From Symsagittifera roscoffensis (Eukaryota > Xenacoelomorpha > Acoela > Convolutidae): a stretch of 64,000 nucleotides of DNA. The stretch covers positions 978,037 to 1,042,036 of the forward strand of contig NC_087071.1 in NCBI RefSeq assembly GCF_963678635.1, in the 5' to 3' direction. Positions 44,196-57,500 of this stretch are shown piece after piece. Positions within the stretch are counted from its first letter, which is position 1, and every line of letters begins with the position of its first letter. The notes beneath the pieces are model-generated. The model was given only the letters and a program-made list of their open reading frames with translations, had not been told where the DNA came from and searched no databases. Both the position numbers and the translations under genes were made by a program.

Positions 44196-45167
44196 TTTAA
44201 TAAAATACTTTTAGACGCTGAAAGAAAAGATTACAAAACCAAACTATTTAAAAGACCAAACACATTTGACGATTCACAGAACAATACGAATACAACGGCT
44301 ACGGCACCACAATTACAAAGGCCAAACCATAATCATCCTTTATCATTAGTACCACGAAATTTCAGAAACATAGCCCTGACAGACCTAATATCTTCAAGAT
44401 CTAATTACCCACAAAGCCCAATTCGACACATAATAACCCAACAATCTAATGTAGAAGACAGATACGAGCAAATTAAAGAAAAACTACTAATCGCTAACTT
44501 TCATCCTCAGAACAACCATCTTTTTAGCCCACGATTAGCCGCCAAGTTGGATCACTCCATCGCTCAATTTCCTACCCAGCCAACCTTGAAAGCAACCTCC
44601 CCGTCAAACCACGTTGATTTCCCCCCACCCGAATCACCTCATGATAACACTTCATCCGGCATGGATTCAGATTCAAACACCACTGTATATACTATTATTG
44701 CCTAATTTAATAACTCAGATCTCGAGACCCCTGACGAATTTGACAACTCCGAACACAGCCAATCTACATTTTCCCAACCTCCTTTTCAACCTCTCTACTC
44801 CCAAATAAAATTTGTACCTCCTTCCAATCCCTTTTCTATTTCTTATGTAACACTCACATTTTCCCCCTTGACCAGTGAACCTTCAGACAACAACAGCTCT
44901 GTAAATACACAAATAGCTCATGAACTTGACAATTTTATCACACTTCTGAAACAATTACAGCACCCTCAGACACTAACCATTCACCAACTCTCACAATCCA
45001 TATTAACAACAAACTCATCAACCCCAACTCCCTCTTCAAATTACACCCCTTCGCCAAACCCAACTCCCTTATCAAAGACATCCTCATCTAGTACAAACCA
45101 AGCCTATGGAACCTTCAAAAGGAAACTTCCCCAATACTCCTACAGCCCATTGAAATCCCGATCCTAG
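44196..45167 (+). pseudogene. Long hydrophilic S/T/P/N-rich frame with a single stop
   Basis: One frame is open from about 44196 to 45167 except for TAA at 44703-44705, giving about 322 codons. The first half has ERKDYKTKLFKRPNTFDDSQ, SPIRHIITQQSNVEDRYEQI and SPRLAAKLDHSIAQFP; after the stop, NNSDLETPDEFDNSEHSQST, IAHELDNFITLLKQLQHPQT and a Ser/Thr/Pro tail (TPTPSSNYTPSPNPTPLSK). There is no ATG at its left end, so it is probably fused to whatever preceded it, for example a cytoplasmic tail of the env-position protein, or it is the 5' part of a Gag. Survival of such a long frame amid decay is notable. Confidence 0.4.
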
Positions 45168-47309
45168 AATTCATCCATAACACTAATTATAAGCAAAAGT
45201 ATATAACCTAGCACTGAGGAGCACAAAATCATTAAGGCACTCGAATTGCTTTGGCAACTTCTCCAAAATAAACACATCAATCGTTTGATAGCTAAATTAT
45301 TAACATCATCAGAAATCATTCACGGCATTTTTCCCACGGATTCTTTACGAATTAAGTAATTTATACTAACAGATTAGAACAAAAACTAACCAATCTTTAT
45401 AAAAATTTTCTTTTTTACTCTAGTCTTCACAGGCACGATCATCAATCAACTACAAAAAAGAAAAACGAAACAAAAACAAAAAACTTTTTTCTAGAATCAT
45501 AAACGTATATTAAGCAATTACAATAAATGAAGCAGTGAAATTTACCCTCAAAACAGCAATAAATTGATAAATTAACTGGTTTACCATAAGCAGTACAAAT
45601 TCTTAAAATGAAAATGAATTGATAATTTCAAACCCCCAAATAAAGCCGTAAAATTAATAATTTCAAAGTAGTAAATTAATAAAAGTTGCCTATAAAATTA
45701 AAGCAGTCTAACACTTTCAAAGATGCTTCTTTGTAGTTTTAAATTTTCACTCGCCCACAATCTTATCCACAATCGCACAGCTCGCCCATGAAGAATTGTT
45801 TAAATTAATGAATTTGAGTTTTAACGTTCACTGATAACAACTCCAACCAAATTTAACACATTTCAAACTTTCCCTTAACCCGGTTGGAAAGGTTTCGTAT
45901 AAAAATTCAAACTAAGGAACGCAGCTTACTGAACACCACAAACAACAATCTAACAGCATGACTAAAAAAAGAAAACCCACGGTACCCAAACCGGATTAAA
46001 ACCAGCTTAGAACTGGATAAATTTTTCTTTTGAAGACTACTTTCAAGTCTGAACACAAAAGAACAAAACACAAAAAAGTCGAAAGACAAAGCCAAAACAA
46101 ACAATTTGAATTTTGAAAAAAAGGACACAACCAAGACTAAAAAAGAAAAAACCAGTAATAAAAAAGGCACGAAAGGTTGAACACAACAAGGACCCTCCAA
46201 AAAAGAGCATGAATTTATACTCCACTCCTGGCCTAACCCACCAGAGAGGACGTCCTGAGCATGCTCTATAGCCGGCCTAACCCACCGTGCTTCATCCACG
46301 TTTTGTGACCCACACTCTAATTTTGACAAGAGTTACTCAAGGGTGAGTAGCTCTTTAAAGTTATCGCTTTTGCGATAAAAAAATAATACAAGAACATAAC
46401 TAAAAACGAAATTAACAAAGAGTTGTATATGTAAATATTACAATGCAGTATATAGATTACATACAGCCCGAAGACGAGCAGCAAGGAACTTGACAACCCA
46501 ATCACACTCCAACTACGGAATGGCAAAACACACGCTTGCTGTCATGCTGCCTACAGTCACTACACTCAAAGGATTTAAAGTACGACGGGCATCACAACAA
46601 AGGAAAACCATTGGAACAGAGCAATGGCCATCTCGATCTTCAAGTATACGTATAGATCCAAGTCACCAGGCACTTCATCCAAAGTCAAACTACATGACAC
46701 ATCTGAACGAGATTGGGGCATTGCTATTCTCTAATAAACCAAACCAACACTCATTACAACCGATCAGAAATCTTGATAGGATCCTGATAACAATCCTTCT
46801 TCCTAATCGGAAAAAAGAATTTGCTCGCTACTTTTAAAGAAAGACACCATCATCTATCCTCAACTACAGTAGAACACTGAAGAATCAAAACTCTGTAAAC
46901 CCCGGATGGGTGGAACCAGATCTAAACTAGAAATTTTTATTGGATATGATTCTGATACTTTATCTCTATAAAATATTGAATACTAACCAGTCATACTCCA
47001 TCACACTAACAACCCACTTATTTGCAAGTGCTGAAACTACTTGTAGTTTCAGCCCCAGAGCTATTTGAATTAAGCTTAGAATACAGTTGTTCTCTTCCTG
47101 GAGACTAACTCGCATAAACCAGTATACACTGGATCTAATGAGACTAGGAAATATAGGAGTAAGATTAAGATCGGTATTAGACTAAGAAGTTGCCCGAATC
47201 TATCCGGCCGAAAATAAGCTAGCGTGACGAGCAGACGGTTTATCTTATCTGAAATTACTCTATGAGTTTACCAAATAAAATAAAAACTCGATTCGTTTGT
47301 TATTTTTAG
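45168..47309. other. A-rich DNA, no supported gene
   Basis: It contains CGTATAAAAATTC at about 45896-45908 (TATA-like) followed by ATG at 45958 (MTKKRKPTVPKPD, then stop), a direct repeat of GGCCTAACCCACC near 46230 and 46274, a 115-codon frame at 46490-46837 of unknown character (PSRSSSIRIDPSHQALHPKS), and the dispersed repeat at 47043-47275. None is strong enough to call as a gene. Confidence 0.4.
47043..47275. repeat. Dispersed repeat, right copy (matches 28965-29240)
   Basis: Same orientation as the left copy; the best conserved part is GAATCTATCCGGCCGAAAA with TAGCGTGACGA just after it. Similarity fades at about 47275. Confidence 0.65.
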
Positions 47310-47431
47310 CTGCCAAAGACGCTTACAATGGACAAAGGTCGATTCGCGGGACCATCGTGTGTCTTTGGTTGGCTTGCATCGCTTCAATCGTAGGCATATT
47401 GGCAGGCATTATTGGCATGACAAAAGTGTGA
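47310..47431 (+). CDS. Candidate terminal exon with one TM helix
   Basis: TTTGTTATTTTTAG (AG at 47308-47309) precedes an open 122-base exon ending TGA (47429-47431), and AATAAA follows 56 nt later (47487-47492). Translation gives AKDAYNGQRSIRG, then the hydrophobic TIVCLWLACIASIVGILAGI and a short MTKV tail. The layout (AYxxG near the start, IASIVGIL helix, short C terminus) faintly resembles the C-terminal TM of CD225/dispanin-like proteins, but I would not rely on that. Upstream exons were not found; the preceding 270 bp is a dispersed repeat, so they would lie further left. Confidence 0.4.
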
Positions 47432-47650
47432 CAGCGCCAACAAAAAGCGAAAACCAGATATCTTTATCATGATTTCTTATCTTCATAATAAAATCAATAA
47501 TTTTCAAAAAAGACTCAATCATACAAAATACAGATGCCAGGAAAACGATAAGTTTTGAACAATTTCTTCTGCATTCTCTGATTGATATTACAAAAATGTT
47601 GTGAAAGAATAATTTTTTGATTTATGGTATTGAAAAAAAATTCTCATGCT

Positions 47651-48002
47651 AGTTTTAAAAGATTGAATTATGGTCTGACTGTTCTGCAGAAGTGAAAAAA
47701 CAGGAAAAAAAAACGATAATTAAGCACTTATTTGTTTTAAAACAATGATTTATTTCTCTGGAAAACATTTTTTCAGCACACTTTTTGGCATTGATTTTTT
47801 TCGTGCGCTCATGAAATGAATTTTTAAGTTTTAAAAGATTGAATTATGGTCTGACTGTTCTGCAGAAGTGAAAAAACAGGAAAAAAAAACGATAATTAAG
47901 CACTTATTTGTTTTAAAACAATGATTTATTTCTCTGGAAAACATTTTTTCAGCACACTTTTTGGCATTGATTTTTTTCGTGCGCTCATGAAATGAATTTT
48001 TA
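47651..48002. repeat. Perfect 176 bp tandem duplication
   Basis: 47651-47826 and 47827-48002 appear identical, including the 9-A run in CAGGAAAAAAAAACG. The first bases of a third unit (AGTTTTC) follow. Absence of differences indicates a recent event or an assembly artefact. Confidence 0.9.
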
Positions 48003-48509
48003 AGTTTTCTGAAAAATTGTTCATTTGTAACAAATAATTTATTTGAACTCGTTTTCAAGTGCAAAATTAACAAAAGTATATTTAGGACACCCTGAAGTAG
48101 TATATGCAACATTCTGCAGAATTGTCGAAATAATTAATCTATTTGCTAATTTGGAAATAAAAAAGCATCACTGATGAATGGTTTCGGAGTATATTTTCAA
48201 CTCCTTTCAAATTGAAGTGAATTTTGATTAATTTAATCTTATCTGAGTCGATCATTATAATTGGAAAGGTAATCAATGAAAGAAATTTGTCTTTGAAGAT
48301 TTTATCGATCATGCAATAAATCAACACTAATTTAATGTTTCACAGAAGATAATACTTTCGTTAATTAAAGAAAAAAAACAGAAAAAAGTAGTAGAGACGA
48401 AACTTGAGAAATTAATTAAAAATTACTAAAGTACCAAATCGCATTGAAACTCGCATCTCCCAGACTGAAAATAACCAAAAATTCTGGATGGCTCAGACGT
48501 TTTGGTTCG
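48003..48509. other. AT-rich DNA, nothing recognised
   Basis: Spacer between the 176 bp duplication and the minisatellite; no coding frame of note. Confidence 0.4.
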
Positions 48510-51500
48510 CTGCTAATGATGCCCCAACTTCAAAAGTAAATGTCTAAAAGTGACAATTTACAAATGTCTGCTAATGATGTCCCAACTCCAAAAGTAAATG
48601 TCTAAATGTGACAATTTACAAATGTCTGCTAATGATGCCCCAACTTCAAAAGTAAATGTCTAAATGTGACAATTTACAAATGTCTGCTAATGATGTCCCA
48701 ACTTCAAAAGTAAATGTCTAAATGTGACAATTTACAAATGTCTGCTAATGATGTCCCAACTTCAAAAGTAAATGTCTAAATGTGACAATTTACAAATGCC
48801 TGCTAATGATGCCCCAACTAAATAAGTAAATGTCTAAATGTGACAATATACAAATGTCTGCTAATAATGCCCCAACTAAAAAAGTAAATGTCTAAATGTG
48901 ACAATTTACAAATGTCTGCTAATGATGCCCCTAGTAAAAAATAAATGTCTAAATGTGACAATTTACAAATGTCTGCTAATGATGTCCCAATTAAAAAAGT
49001 ATATGTTTAAATGTGACAATTTACAAATGTCTGCTAATGATGCCCCTAATAAAAAGTAAATGTCTAAATATGACAATTTACAAATGTCTCCTAAAGATGC
49101 CCCAACTTCAAAAGTAAATGTCTAAATGTGACAATTTACAAAAGCCTGCTAATGATGCCCCAACTAAATAAGTAAATGTCTAAATGTGACAATATACAAA
49201 TGTCTGCTAATAATGCCCCAACTAAAAAAGTAAATGTCTAAATGTGACAATTTACAAATGTCTGCTAATGATGCCCCTAGTAAAAAATAAATGTCTAAAT
49301 GTGACAATTTACAAATGTCTGCTAATGATGTCCCAATTAAAAAAGTATATGTTTAAATGTGACAATTTACAAATGTCTGCTAATGATGCCCCTAATAAAA
49401 AGTAAAAGTCTAAATGTGACAATTTACGAATGTCTGCTAATGATGCCCCAACTTCAAAAGTAAATGTCTAAATGTGACAATTTACAAATGTCTGCTAATG
49501 ATGTCCCAACTTCAAAAGTAAATGTCTAAATGTGACAATTTACAAATGTGTGCTAATGATGCCCCAACTTCAAAAGTAAATGTCTAAATGCGACAATTTA
49601 CAAATGTCTGCTAATGATGTCCCAACTTCAAAAGTAAATGTCTAAATGTGACAATTTACAAATGTCTGCTAATGATGTCCCAACTTCAAAAGTAAATGTC
49701 TAAATGTGACAATTTACAAATGCCTGCTAATGATGCCCCAACTAAATAAGTAAATGTCTAAATGTGACAATATACAAATGTCTGCTAATAATGCCCCAAC
49801 TAAAAAAGTAAATGTCTAAATGTGACAATTTACAAATGTCTGCTAATGATGCCCCTAGTAAAAAATAAATGTCTAAATGTGACAATTTACAAATGTCTGC
49901 TAATGATGTCCCAATTAAAAAAGTATATGTTTAAATGTGACAATTTACAAATGTCTGCTAATGATGCCCCTAATAAAAAGTAAATGTCTAAATATGACAA
50001 TTTACAAATGTCTCCTAAAGATGCCCCAACTTCAAAAGTAAAAGTCTAAATGTGACAATTTACGAATGTCTGCTAATGATGCCCCAACTTCAAAAGTAAA
50101 TGTCTAAATGTGACAATTTACAAATGTCTGCTAATGATGTCCCAACTTCAAAAGTAAATGTCTAAATGTGACAATTTACAAATGTGTGCTAATGATGCCC
50201 CAACTTCAAAAGTAAATGTCTAAATGCGACAATTTACAAATGTCTGCTAATGATGCCCCTAATAAAAAAGTAAATGTCTAAATGTGACAATTTACAAATG
50301 TCTGCTAATGATATCCCAATTAAAAAAGTATATGTTTAAATGTGACAATTTACAAGAGTCTGCTAATGATGCCCCTAATAAAAAGTAAATGTCTAAATGT
50401 GACAATTTACAAATGTCTCCTAAAGATGCCCCAACTTCAAAAGTAAAAGTCTAAATGTGACAATTTACAAATGTCTGCTAATGATGCCCCAACTGTAAAA
50501 GTAAATGTCTAAATGTGACAATTTACAAATGTGTGCTAATGATGTCCCAATTAAAAAAGTATATGTCTAAATGTGACAATTTACAAATGTGTGCTATTGA
50601 TGCCCCAACTTCAAAAGTAAATGTCTAAATGCGACAATTTACAACTGTCTGCTAATGATGCCCCTAATAAAAAAGTAAATGTCTAAATGTGACAATTTAC
50701 AAATGTCTGCTAATGATGTCCCAATTAAAAAAGTATATGTTTAAATGTGAAAATTTACAAATGTGTGCTAATGATGCCCCAACTGTAAAAGTAAATGTCT
50801 AAATGTGACAATTTACAAATGTGTGCTAATGATGTCCCAACTGAAAAAGTATATGTCTAAGTGTGACAATTTACAAATGTGTGCTAATGATGCCCCAACT
50901 TCAAAGGTAAATGTCTAAATGCGACAATTTACAAATGTCTGCTAATGATGCCCCTAATAAAAAAGTAAATGTCTAAATGTGACAATTTACAAATGTCTGC
51001 TAATGATGTCCCAATTAAAAAAGTATATGTCTAAATGTGACAATTTACAAATGTGTGCTAATGATGCCCCAACTGTAAAAGTAAATGTCTAAATGTGACA
51101 ATTTACAAATGTGTGCTAATGATGTCCCAATTAAAAAATTATATGTCTAAATGTGACAATTTACAAATGTGTGCTAATGATGCCCCAACTTCAAAAGTAA
51201 ATGTCTAAATGCGACAATTTACAAATGTCTGCTAATGATGCCCCAACTTCAAAAGTAAATGTCTAAATGTGACAATTTACAAATGTCTGCTAATGATGTC
51301 CCAATTAAAAAAGTATATGTCTAAATGTGACAATTTACAAATGTGTGCTAAGGATGCCCCTACTTCAATAGTAAATGTCTAAATGCGACAATTTACAAAT
51401 GCCTGCTAATGATGCCCCTAATAAAAAAGTAAATGTCTAAATGTGACAATTTACAAATGTCTGCTGATGATGCCCCAACTTTAAAAGTAAATGTCTAAAT

Positions 51501-54500
51501 GCGACAATTTACAAATGTGTGCTAATGATGTCCCAATTAAAAAAGTATATGTCTAAATGTGACAATTTACAAATGTGTGCTAATGATGCCCCAAATTCAA
51601 AAGTAAAAGTCTAAATGCGACGATTTACAAATGTCTGCTAATGATGCCCCTAAAAATAAGTAAATGTCTAAATGTGACAATTTACAAATGTCTGCTAATG
51701 ATGTCCCAATTAAAAAAGTAATTGTTTAAATGTGACAATTTACAAATGTCTGCTAATGATGCCCCAACTAATAAAGTAAATGTCTGAATGCGACAATTTA
51801 CAAATGTCTGCTAATGATGCCCCTAATAAAAAAGTAAATGTCTAAATGTGACAATTTACAAATGTCTGCTGATGATGTCCCAACTTTAAAAGTAAATGTG
51901 TAAATGCGACAATTTACAAATGTGTGCTAATGATGTCCCGATTTAAAAAGCATATGTCTAAATGTGACAATTAACAAATGTCTGCTAATGATGTCCCAAT
52001 TAAAAAAGTATATGTCTAAATGTGACAATTTACAAATGTGTGCTAATGATGTCCCAACTAAACAAGTATATGTCTAAATGTGACAATTTACAAATGTGTG
52101 CTAATGATGTCCCAATTAAAAAAGTATATGTCTAAATGTGACAATTTACAAATGTGTGCTAATGATGCCCCAACTTCAAAAGTAAATGCCTAAATGCGAC
52201 AATTTACAAATGTCTGCTAATGATGCCCCAACTTCAAAAGTAAATGTCTAAATGTGACAATTTACAAATGTCTGCTAATGATGTCCCAATTAAAAAAGTA
52301 TATGTCTAAATGTGACAATTTACAAATGTGTGCTAAGGATGCCCCTACTTCAATAGTAAATGTCTAAATGCGACAATTTACAAATGTCTGCTAATGATGC
52401 CCCTAATAAAAAAGTAAATGTCTATGTGACAATTTACAAATGTCTGCTGATGATACCCCAACTTTAAAAGTAAATGTCTAAATGCGACAATTTACAAATG
52501 TGTGCTAATGATGTCCCAATTAAAAAAGTATATGTCTAAATGTGACAATTTACAAATGTGTGCTAATGATGCCCCAAATTCAAAAGTAAAAGTCTAAATG
52601 CGACAATTTACAAATGTCTGCTAATGATGCCCCTAATAAAAAAATAAAATGTCTAAATGTGACAATTTACAAATGTCTGCTAATGATGTCCCAATTAAAA
52701 AAGTAATTGTTTAAATGTGACAATTCACAAATGTCTGCTAATGTTGCCCCAACTAAAAAAGTAAATGTCTAAATGTGACAATTTACAAATGTCTGCTAAT
52801 GATGCCCCAACTAAAAAAGTACGTGTGAATGCGACAGTTTACAAATGTCTGCTAATGATGCCCCTAATAAAAAAGTAAATGTCTAAATGTGACAATTTAC
52901 AAATGTCTGCTGATGATGTCCCAACTTTAAAAGTAAATGTCTAAATGCGACAATTTACAAATGTGTGCTAATGATGTCCCAATTAAAAAAGTATATGTCT
53001 AAATGTGACAATTTACAAATGTCTGCTAATGATGTCCCAATTAAAAAAGTATATGTCTAAATGTGACAATTTACAAATGTGTGCTAATGATGTCCCAACT
53101 AAAAAAGTATATGTCTAAATGTGACAATTTACAAATGTCTGCTAATGATGTCCCAATTAAAAAAGTATATGTCTAAATATGTGACAATTTACAAATGTGT
53201 GCTAATTATGTCCCAACTAAAAAAGTATAGGTCTAAATGTGACAATTTACAAATGTGTGCTAATGATGCCCCAACTTCAAAAGTAAATGTCTAAATGCGA
53301 CAATTTACAAATGTCTGCTAATGATTCCCCTATTAAAATGTAAATGTCTAAATGCGACAATTTACAAATGTCTGCTAATGATGCCCCTAATAAAAAAGTA
53401 AATGTCTAAATGTGACAATTTACAAATGTCTGCTAATGATGTCCCAATTAAAAAAGTATATGTCTAAATGTGACAATTTACAAATGTGTGCTAATGATGC
53501 CCCAACTTCAAAAGTAAATGTCTAAATGCGACAATTTACAAATGTCTGCTAATGATGCCCCTAATAAAAAAGTGAATGTCTAAATGTGACAATTTACAAA
53601 TGTGACAATTTACAAATGTCTGCTAATGTTGCCCCAACTTCAAAAGTAAATATCTACATTTGACAATTTACAAAAGTCTGCTAATTTTGCCCCAACTTCA
53701 AAAGTAAATGTCTACATGTGACAATTTACAAATGTCTGCTAATGATGCCCTAACTAAAAAAGTGAAAGTCTAAATATGACAATTTACAAATGTCTGCTAT
53801 TGATGCCCCAACTAAAAAAGTAAAAGTAAATGTCTAAATGTGACAATTTACAAAAATGTCTGCTAATGATGCCCCAACTTCAAAAGTAAATGTCTAAATG
53901 TGACAATTTACAAATGTCTGCTAATGTTGACCCAACTTCAAAAGTAAATGCCTACATGTGACAATTTACAAATGTCTGCTAATGATGCCCCAACTAAAAA
54001 AGTGAAAGTCTAAATATGACAATTTACAAATGTCTGCTATTGATGCCCCAACTAAAAAAGTAAATGTCTAAATGTGACACTTTACAAATGTCTGCTGATG
54101 ATGCCTCAGATAAAAAAGTAAATGTCGAAATGTGACAATTTACAAAAGTCTGCTAATGTTGCCCCAAGTTCAAAAGCAAATGTCTACATGTGACAACTTA
54201 CAAAAGTCTGCTAATGTTGCCCCAACTTCAAAAGTAAATGTCTGAATGTGACAATTTACAAATGTCTGCTAATGATGTCCCAATTAAAAAAGTATATGTC
54301 TAAATGTGACAATTTACAAATGTGTGCTAATGATGCCCCAACTTCAAAAGTAAATGTCTAAATGCGACAATTTACAAATGTCTGCTAATGATGCCCCTAA
54401 TAAAAAATTGAATGTCTAAATGTGACAATTTACAAATGTGACAATTTACAAATGTCTGCTAATGTTGCCCCAACTTCAAAAGTAAATATCTACATTTGAC

Positions 54501-57500
54501 AATTTACAAAAGTCTGCTAATGATGCCCCAACTAAAAAAGTGAAAGTCTAAATATGACAATTTACAAATGTCTGCTATTGATGCCCCAACTAAAAAAGTA
54601 AATGTCTAAATGTGACACTTTACAAATGTCTGCTGATGATGCCTCAGTTAAAAAAGTAAATGTCGAAATGTGACAATTTACAAAAGTCTGCTAATGTTGC
54701 CCCAAGTTCAAAAGCAAATGTCTACATGTGACAATTAACAAAAGTCTGCTAATGTTGCCCCAACTTCAAAAGTAAATGTCTAAATGTGACAATTTACAAA
54801 TGTCTGCTAATGATGTCCCAATTAAAAAAGTATATGTCTAAATGTGACAATTTTTAAATGTGTGCTAATGATGCCCCAACTTCAAAAGTAAATGTCTAAA
54901 TGCGACAATTTACAAATGTCTGCTAATGATGCCCCTAATAAAAAAGTGAATGTCTAAATGTGACAATTTACAAATGTGACAATTTACAAATGTCTGCTAA
55001 TGTTGCCCCAACTTCAAAAGTAAATCTCTATTTACAAATGTCTGACAATTTACAAATGTCTGCTAATAATGCCTCAACTAGAAAAGTAAATATCTAATGT
55101 GACAATTTACAAATGTCTGCTAATGATGCCCCAACTAAAAAAGTAAATGTCTAATGTGACAATTTACAAATGCCTGCTAATGATGCCCCAACTAAAAAAG
55201 TAAAAGTAAATGTCTAAATGTGACAATTTACAAAAATGTCTGCTAATGATGCCCCAACTTCAAAAGTAAATGTCTAAATGTGACAATTTACAAATGTCTG
55301 CTAATGTTGCCCCAAATTCAAAAGTAAATGTCTACATGTGACAATTTACAAATGTCTGCTAATGATGCCCCAACTAAAAAAGTGAAAGTCTAAATATGAC
55401 AATTTACAAATGTCTGCTATTGATGCCCCAACTAAAAAAGTAAATGTCTAAATGTGACACTTTACAAATGTCTGCTGATGATGCCTCAGTTAAAAAAGTA
55501 AATGTCGAAATGTGACAATTTACAAAAGTCTGCTAATGTTGCCCCAACTTCAAAAGTAAATGTCTAAATGTGACAATTTACAAATGTCTGCCAATGATGT
55601 CCCAATTAAAAAAGTATATGTCTAAATGTGACAATTTACAAATGTGTGCTAATGATGCCCCAACTTCAAAAGTAAATGTCTAAATGCGACAATTTACAAA
55701 TGTCTGCTAATGATGCCCCTAATAAAAAAGTAAATGTCTAAATGTGACAATTTACAAATGTGACAATTTACAAATGTCTGCTAATGTTGCCCCAACTTCA
55801 AAAGTAAATATCTACATTTGACAATTTACAAATGTCTGCTAATAATGCCTCAACTAGAAAAGTAAATGTCTAATGTGACAATTTACAAATGTCTGCTAAT
55901 GATGCCCCAACTAAAAAAGTAAATGTCTAATGTGACAATTTACAAATGCCTGCTAATGATGCCCCAACTAAAAAAGTAAAAGTAAATGTCTAAATGTGAC
56001 AATTTACAAAAATGTCTGCTAATGATGCCCCAACTTCAAAAGTAAATGTCTAAATGTGACAATTTACAAATGTCTGCTAATGTTGCTCCAACTTCAAAAG
56101 TAAATGTCTACATTTGACAATTTACAAATGTCTGCTAATGATGCCCCAACTAAAAAAGTGAAAGTCTAAATATGACAATTTACAAATGTCTGCTATTGAT
56201 GCCCAATTAAAAAAGTAAATGTCTAAATGTGACACTTTACAAATGTCTGCTAATGTTGCCCCAAGTTCAAAAGTAAATGTCTACATGTGACAATTTACAA
56301 AAGTCTGCTAATGTTGCCCCAACTTCAAAAGTAAATGTCTAAATGTGACAATTTACAAATGTCTGCTAATGATGTCCCAATTAAAAAAGTATATGTCTAA
56401 ATGTGACAATTTACAAATGTGTGCTAATGATGCCCCAACTTCAAAAGTAAATGTCTAAATGCGACAATTTACAAATGTCTGCTAATGATGCCCCTAATAA
56501 AAAAGTGAATGTCTAAATGTGACAATTTACAAATGTGACAATTTACAAATGTCTGCTAATGTTGCCCCAACTTCAAAAGTAAATCTCTATTTACAAATGT
56601 CTGACAATTTACAAATGTCTGCTAATAATGCCTCAACTAGAAAAGTAAATATCTAATGTGACAATTTACAAATGTCTGCTAATGATGCCCCAACAAAAAA
56701 AGTAAATGTCTAATGTGACAATTTACAAATGCCTGCTAATGATGCCCCAACTAAAAAAGTAAAAGTAAATGTCTAAATGTGACAATTTACAAAAATGTCT
56801 GCTAATGATGCCCCAACTTCAAAAGTAAATGTCTAAATGTGACAATTTACAAATGTCTGCTAATGTTGCCCCAACTTCAAAAGTAAATGTCTACATGTGA
56901 CAATTTACAAATGTCTGCTAATGATGCCCCAACTAAAAAAGTGAAAGTCTAAATATGACAATTTACAAATGTCTGCTATTGATGCCCCAACTAAAAAAGT
57001 AAATGTCGAAATGTGACACTTTACAAATGTCTGCTGATGATGCCTCAGTTAAAAAAGTAAATGTCGAAATGTGACAATTTACAAAAGTCTGCTAATGTTG
57101 CCCCAAGTTCAAAAGCAAATGTCTACATGTGACAATTTACAAAAGTCTGCTAATGATGCCCCAACTTCAAAAGTAAATGTCTAAATGCGACAATTTACAA
57201 ATGTCTGCTAATGATGCCCCTAATAAAAAAGTAAATGTCTAAATGTGACAATTTACAAATGTGACAATTTACAAATGTCTGCTAATGTTGCCCCAACTTC
57301 AAAAGTAAATATCTACATTTGACAATTTACAAATGTCTGCTAATAATGCCTCAACTAGAAAAGTAAATGTCTAATGTGACAATTTACAAATGTCTGCTAA
57401 TGATGCCCCAACTAAAAAAGTAAATGTCTAATGTGACAATTTACAAATGCCTGCTAATGATGCCCCAACTAAAAAAGTAAAAGTAAATGTCTAAATGTGA

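Larger units (their letters stand above)
38075..45167 (+). mobile_element. Second LTR-type retroelement, decayed and 5'-truncated
   Basis: Plus-strand order is: RNase H-integrase linker, integrase, an integrase tail, a run of small and N/Q/S-rich frames, fragments in the env position, and a long hydrophilic frame. No reverse transcriptase or protease is visible; the left side ends in AT-rich DNA next to the TATC array, so the 5' half is missing. The composition is A-rich with few G, quite unlike element 1. It is full of stops and frameshifts. I see no LTRs. Confidence 0.65.

Noticed and set aside
45907-46329. Minus-strand 140-codon hydrophobic frame (Phe/Leu/Val-rich)
   Set aside because: It is the complement of A-rich sequence, giving poly-Phe/Leu by composition; no coherent TM topology or homology.
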